NCBI GenBank assembly: GCA_022695795.1
Contig: MU404127.1
Location: forward strand, 1 to 64,000
DNA from: Biscogniauxia marginata
Taxonomy: Eukaryota; Ascomycota; Sordariomycetes; Xylariales; Xylariaceae
Direction: 5' to 3'
DNA length: 64,000 nt
A model generated the notes under the pieces. That model was not told the DNA's origin. It searched no databases and saw nothing but the letters and a program-made list of their open reading frames with translations. Numbering within the stretch: position 1 is the stretch's first letter; each line of letters opens with the position of its first letter. Made by a program: the position numbers and the translations under genes. Of this stretch, positions 59,001-64,000 are shown piece after piece.

Positions 59001-61120
59001 GAGAAGTCCAGTAGATTGTGTTATTCTCGGAACTCTTGAAAGATCCTCCGCCTCTCAGGTCCTTCTAGCGGGCTGAGTGACATGAACTCCTACCACTGAG
59101 GAAAGTTCACCGTCCCTAAAGGGGTTAATCTCTCGTACATTCATGCTGATAACGAGCTCAAGAGATGCCGATGCCTAAGCGAGACTGGGTGAATATTCTA
59201 AGCCATCTTGCTAGGTAGGGATGAGCCGTGGATACCAGAACTATACCTATTCATGATGGAGGCGTGAACATATCGATGAGCACACCGCCTCACTTGGCGG
59301 GCGACCGGCTCGTTCGGTGTGTACTACGCTGTCGGAGAGAATGCTCCAGCATCTGTGGTAACTATGAGTTCCTCTCAACGTTGACAAAGATGACGTAGAT
59401 TTGCCACGAATTTCAGCTGCTGTTGAGGTAAAGTAGGTGTCTCTTCACTTCAAGACAGGGGCATATCAACTTTGAACGGAAAATAGGCGGGAGTCAGTCA
59501 AGATATTCAAGTCCGCAAAAACAGCAGGAAAGGATAAATTTGACATTTTTTAGATTTTAAGGGCCGTTTTGGTAGAGATAGCCCGGTAGCTATTGATAGC
59601 CATAAGGTATAGGCACTCGCTTGTTGGTAGATGAAGAAGAAGAACAAAGGGAGACTGAGTTATCAAGTTTGCCATCGTGTCACACAATTATCCCAACTCC
59701 CAACATTAAGGTGTTGCCAAAAATGCGGTGCTCACATGAGCAGCACTCGTAACATGAATTCGATTCTAACCGTCACAAGTGGCAAATGATCATAGAGGTT
59801 CTAAAACATAATATTCAAGAAAACAGGGCGGCTCGAGCGTACTTTAATAGCCATACTAATAATAACTAAAATTATAAAAGTTAAAAAGAGAAATTAAGTT
59901 AAGTTATTTTATTATTTTAATAATTTATATCATTATATAAACACTTTTTAAAAAGTTTAAAAAAGAATTTTATTTATTTAATTAAACTTATAAAAACGAT
60001 TATAATTATTTATTTATTAATAATCACGGGCCTTTTATATTTTTATATAACCTCGATTTAATAGTAGTAGATAAATAAGCGGAAAATTGTTTCTTTTTAA
60101 TTTTTTAACAAAAAACGTGAGATAAAATGCGAATTTAACGAAAAAGAGCTTATAAATGCTCTTTTAAGTAAAATGTACAAATACTTACTTAACAAGGAAC
60201 ATATTATAGAAATGAAGCAAACTAGATAAGTAGTTTTAAGTAATTTAGTGAAGGGCTACCTATGCGCATATTATGCGAGGGAAATAAGGCGGAAAGACGG
60301 ACGCTGAAATCCGGCACGGTAACAAGGGACGCGTATATAACTTAGTTACACCACAAGATACACTCAAGATAATACGATGCAGACTTGAATGACACATCGA
60401 ATACGGTCGGGGGTAGGTCGAAGTATAGGTAGCAGGCCGAATGCGAAACACCAGGTAGTTTTGTAATTGATGTTAGAAGAACGCCCTCGAGGCAACCCTA
60501 CCCCTAGCTCTTCGCACAACAACGTCCGATTAGGCCCCCATCACAAGGCACAGTACCTCGTGACACGGGATATGGCTCTGAGGGGGAGTGTAAGTGACTC
60601 GGAAATATTCTATTAAACTGTCACAAGGGCCCTCGTAGGCTATCGTCACGTGGCGCTGAAGGCTAGCTAGCCAGGTCCCAGGTTTACATATGCCCCTTTT
60701 GCCATCTTATAGTGAGTCAGGTCAACTTTCAGTCTTGAAATTCACTTAGCTGTACCTCATTACTCTTTCGCCCTCGTCATTATATATGTAGAAAATACGT
60801 TTAAGAGTTAGAAAGTTATAAATTAATTAATAAGTTAGGTAGGTATATACCTAGTTAGTTGATTTACGAAGAAAGAGGTGGGAACATCTAGGTACATAAG
60901 AACGACCTTGGTATAATGAGACCTTGTGTCACTATAGACACTGTCTAGATTGATACCCAAGGCATTCCTTTTGTTGGTTACCTGTTTTTTAAAGCGTTCT
61001 TTTCTTTTCTTTGAGTCACAAGAGGTAGCCTTTAAAACCCACAGATCTTGCTTCTGATAATTTCTAAATCCACCCACATACCATTACTGAGGTCTTTTCC
61101 GTGTGCTCCTCTAGCAGTCT
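56042..61120. other. Five-kilobase spacer, repeats and AT-rich island, no gene seen
   Basis: The first part is the set3 3' flank, rich in GA and T runs. Short frames (for example 58566-58748) show no recognisable domain. An AT-rich island sits at 59850-60240. No RNA gene was identified. Confidence 0.55.
59850..60240. repeat. Small AT-rich, RIP-like island
   Basis: About 0.4 kb of strongly A/T-biased DNA without a frame, flanked by normal composition. The word AATTATAAAAGTTA-like near 59870 recalls units in the 33-36.8 kb block, so it may be a fragment of the same family. The similarity is short and unproven. Confidence 0.5.
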
Positions 61121-61382
61121 TTCCAAATTGACAGCAAATTGCGTGGGGGCAAGCAGTTAGCAACAGCCTACTTTAACACAGCACAGAAGATCAAAATCGC
61201 CCGGGCCCTGGATGATTTTGGGGTGGAATATGTAAGAGTATCCACCTAAGCTTTGGAAATGTCAAGTTGCGCAAAGTGTTGGGCCTAGCTGATACCACAA
61301 ATTAGATCGATTTGACGCCACTATTATTTCTAAACAACCAAGAGCTGACTGCGAGACTATCTGTAAGTTGGGTCTGAGGACC
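61121..61382 (+). pseudogene. Homocitrate synthase relic (Lys20/21-like)
   Basis: Homocitrate synthase catalyses the first committed step of the fungal alpha-aminoadipate lysine pathway. Reading from 61121 gives FQIDSKLRGGKQLATAYFNT then QKIKIARALDDFGVEY, clearly matching the family segment around IDSTLREGEQF and IAKALDDFGVDYIELT. A GT-AG intron (61232-61305, 74 nt) follows exactly after the Tyr codon, and exon 2 continues IDLTP. A frameshift between about 61320 and 61329 then leads to SKQPRADCETICKLGLRT. The active-site Arg of the LREGEQF motif is still present, but the Glu after it is Gly. No more of the ~400-residue enzyme is recognisable downstream, so this is a relic, not a working gene. 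Confidence 0.72.
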
Positions 61383-63330
61383 ATGTCGGGGAGCGTTGGA
61401 TAACCGTCAACATCATGGCCACGTTCATAGAAGTCTTGGGCGATATCGTGGACCAAAAAACCACTTCCGACTGCCAGTATTTGTTTGCTAGCTGCTGTCG
61501 ACTGCTCACTCGAGATTTGAGATGAGCGTAAAAGCTGAGATCCCTGAAATTCATTTATGCCTTCAACTTTGGGGACTTGTACCTCACCGTTCACTCTGAT
61601 AGTCTATATGATATACAAGGCCAGAATGATCCCACCTCTGTACCTCCTTTTTGGAGAGTTGTAAGGCATGCACTTTAAGCCTCCGTCCAATGATGTATAC
61701 TAATCACAAGCATGATTCATGCGTCGCAATCAACTGCATTTGTTACCGTTTCTATGCATCCAATATGTCCTTCCGCGGCACATTTCATAATGGCCAATGG
61801 AAGGCTTTCACAACATCCAGGGGTATAAATACAACTTCAGTAGGTATAGTCAAAACTTAGCTAAACAAACGCATCTCCAACGGCTAAGGCACCTATAAAC
61901 CCGATAGTGGAACTGCGGTACCAAGTTTCTTACCTAAACGAGAATAAACAGATCATTTCAATATACTTGGTTTATTCTTGATTGGTTCTGCCTCATGGAA
62001 CTCGATTTAGAACTGCTCTTTTGCGGCAACCAACTCTTAACACATGGTCAGTATTCGTCTTTCATTATTGAAAATTTTTTGATCTGACGATCGTGTAGCC
62101 TTTTCTCTAGCAGCTTATCATCTCACTTTAATGCACTTTCGAAATATACGTTTGATATAGTAGATCAGCGAACCTCGTATTCAACCATGTTAACGTACCT
62201 AGAAGGCTTAATATCTTTTTAAAGGCCATTCATAAGCAGCCACTTTGGATCTTGATAGATTTCATTTAACCCTCTATTCCCACAGATATAGACCTGAGTT
62301 ACAAGGACTACGATACCAAGCTATTGAAGTACTCTTAGCAATCATAACAATAGCACACCAAGCAAAAGATATGTCGAGACTAATAGCTACACGTGAATCA
62401 TATATCGAATAGCGAGGAGAAAATCGTTAAAATTAGATCGTGTCTTACGTTGAGGCGCATATCATACACCGAATCTGTTTGCGTCGGTATCAGTCGGCAT
62501 ATTTCAGGTTTTTGGGAGCTTCGAGACAAAGGCTCTCGCGAGTTTAACGAGACCGGCCAACATTCAAACTGGATATTATAAGCACATATTACACACAACT
62601 GCCATATAACACCGTATCAGGTATTAAATAAACGAGCGGCGGGCCAGCCTTGATTTATGAGGTATTGGGAATAATATTTGTGTGTAACTTTAAGTTGATA
62701 TTGCGAGAAGGTACTGGCTATGGTATGGAAACATGCCACTTCGCTTATTCATTTCATGAAACATCCTTACCTAGGAAGCAGAAAAGTGATATTATTGGAA
62801 AAGTCTTACGGCATGTGCAAAATTCGATTATATAGAGCCGCGGCTTTTTATTTATTAACCTCTGCACGTGGCTCCAGTCTCCTTACCCCCAACTTCTGAG
62901 CCTAGCAGAAGAGCATATAGCATGTGATCATCTAGTTGTAAAATAAGAAAAACGTCCCACTATTTGGCATTACTTTGGGGACATCGAGAACAAAGCAATC
63001 GTGTCAGGAGTGGGGAGCGTGAATCCGGTGGAAACCCCCAATTCTTGCACCGATATTGGATAAACCAACCGCCAACGGGGAGTTTAGCGATAGTTAAGAC
63101 CGGTCTACCAGAGACAAGCGAGCTCATACGAGCATAATAATATCAGAATAACATACCGCCTTTGATGTGACTATGAAGCTCACTTGAGAGGTTCTAGAAT
63201 ATATAAAGGGGTTTATATCTGCACCTTGTCTTCATCAACCCCGTTCTTTTCGAGTAAACCACATTCTCAGTATTCCTTCAGGGAAAAGTCTATCTCGATC
63301 ATCTGCCATTCATCTCTTGGTCCAACAACA
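61383..63330. other. Spacer, no confirmed gene
   Basis: About 1.9 kb of mixed composition. Possible further decayed homocitrate synthase sequence may extend to about 61450 but is not readable. A TATA-like ATATAAAGG at 63199-63207 is the likely core promoter of the following gene. Confidence 0.5.
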
Positions 63331-64000
63331 ATGCCACCACCACCAATGCATCCGGGAGGATGGAACCCGCAACTACCGCCACCTCGAGTGCCGGTACCGT
63401 ATCCTCCAAGGCCCTTCAATGAAGTAATAGACGTAGATTACAGTGAAGAATGCCTGAGAAATTACGATATCAAAGGGCCCAGGGAAACCCCTGGCAACAC
63501 TATCGACGAGTTGACTGCAAGAAAGCTCTCGGAAGTTATGGCCAAATACAACGGTGAGTACTTTTTGGGGGTTAACCTCACCCCTTGCTTTCTGCCCTCT
63601 TATACCCTTTAGATCTCTCTAAACAGACTGCTCATTCATTATAGACGTCCTTTCAACTGTACAGCGCAACTCCCTCAGGATGTTCCTTGACTGTGTCATC
63701 GACAGCATGTACCGCCTCACATTTCGAAAGATGCTTCCTCCGACCTGCACTTCCGTCAAGGCCGCAATCGAATCAGCCCATTATCCGGACGGCTGCATGC
63801 GAGACACACTCCGTGTGAAGTTCGACGATCCGATGGGTTTTCAAGGCGACGAGAGGGTCCGACACGCTGGCCAGCAGCAGTTGTCCCTACTATGGAGTCT
63901 AGTAGCTCGAAGCGCCAGTCACAAGTATCCAAATATTCATGTTCTCCCAACAAACATGACTTTGGACGTGGGACTGAATACACCATTCGCCGCCATCGAG
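63331..64000 (+). CDS. Unidentified protein, partial at right edge
   Basis: The start at 63331 gives MPPPPMHPGGWNPQLPPPRV, a Pro-rich, probably disordered leader. After it comes a globular part with RPFNEVIDVDYSEECLRNYD and RNSLRMFLDCVIDSMYRLTF. Exon 1 ends at 63553 (donor GTGAGT). Exon 2 begins at 63645 (after TATAG) and runs off the window with PTNMTLDVGLNTPFAAIE. An acceptor at 63626 (AACAG) is also in frame and would add six residues, so the exact splice is open. About 190 residues are visible. I recognise no family. A TATA-like ATATAAAGG lies about 125 bases upstream. Confidence 0.6.

Noticed and set aside
61262..61594. Minus-strand 110-codon frame that looks like a dinucleotide-binding start (SKQILAVGSGFLVHDI)
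   Set aside because: It overlaps the antisense of the homocitrate synthase relic, continues into nothing recognisable, and lacks intron or promoter support; taken as a shadow.

Overview
The window is from a filamentous ascomycete, most likely a Sordariomycete. Genes carry short GT-AG introns (about 52-117 nt) with CTAAC/CTGAC-type branch sites. Housekeeping genes are widely spaced, a TAGGTA-type word is scattered through the spacers, and there is a strongly AT-rich block of the kind left by repeat-induced point mutation (RIP). No rRNA, convincing tRNA or CRISPR array was found.

Left housekeeping block (1-28.5 kb). In order: rrn7 (Pol I initiation factor, runs off the left edge, -); eIF5A (-); vps52 (GARP tethering complex, +); a Gyp8/TBC1D20-like Rab-GAP (-); a large MMS1/DDB1/CPSF-A-type beta-propeller protein (+); eIF5B/fun12 (+); hsp88 (Hsp110/Sse1 co-chaperone, -) with a heat-shock element upstream; and arg2 (mitochondrial N-acetylglutamate synthase, -). 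For the seven complete genes the reconstructed exons sum to an exact number of codons. Three serve translation or protein folding, the others trafficking, arginine synthesis and a propeller scaffold.

Accessory block (28.5-53 kb). A tiny two-exon gene for a signal-peptide protein lies head-to-head with a broken UstYa-family (DUF3328) oxidase gene. Next comes about 3.7 kb of very AT-rich, ORF-free DNA built from inverted and tandem repeats, including a palindrome of about 440 bp. Then an intact proline iminopeptidase lies head-to-head with an APC permease gene that has three independent lesions. After that come an MFS transporter tail, unidentified decayed DNA, an intact single-exon gene with a possible PD-(D/E)XK nuclease core beside a 43-bp inverted repeat, and a 5'-truncated GMC oxidoreductase. 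The mix (short secreted peptide, UstYa, peptidase, transporters, GMC oxidase) could be a decayed RiPP-like metabolite cluster, but this is inference. About 7 kb of spacer follows.

Right part (53-64 kb). set3 (PHD plus SET, uninterrupted, with an overlapping upstream ORF) is followed by about 5 kb of spacer with a small AT-rich island, a relic of homocitrate synthase that still has its intron, and the start of an unidentified proline-rich-leader protein cut by the right edge.
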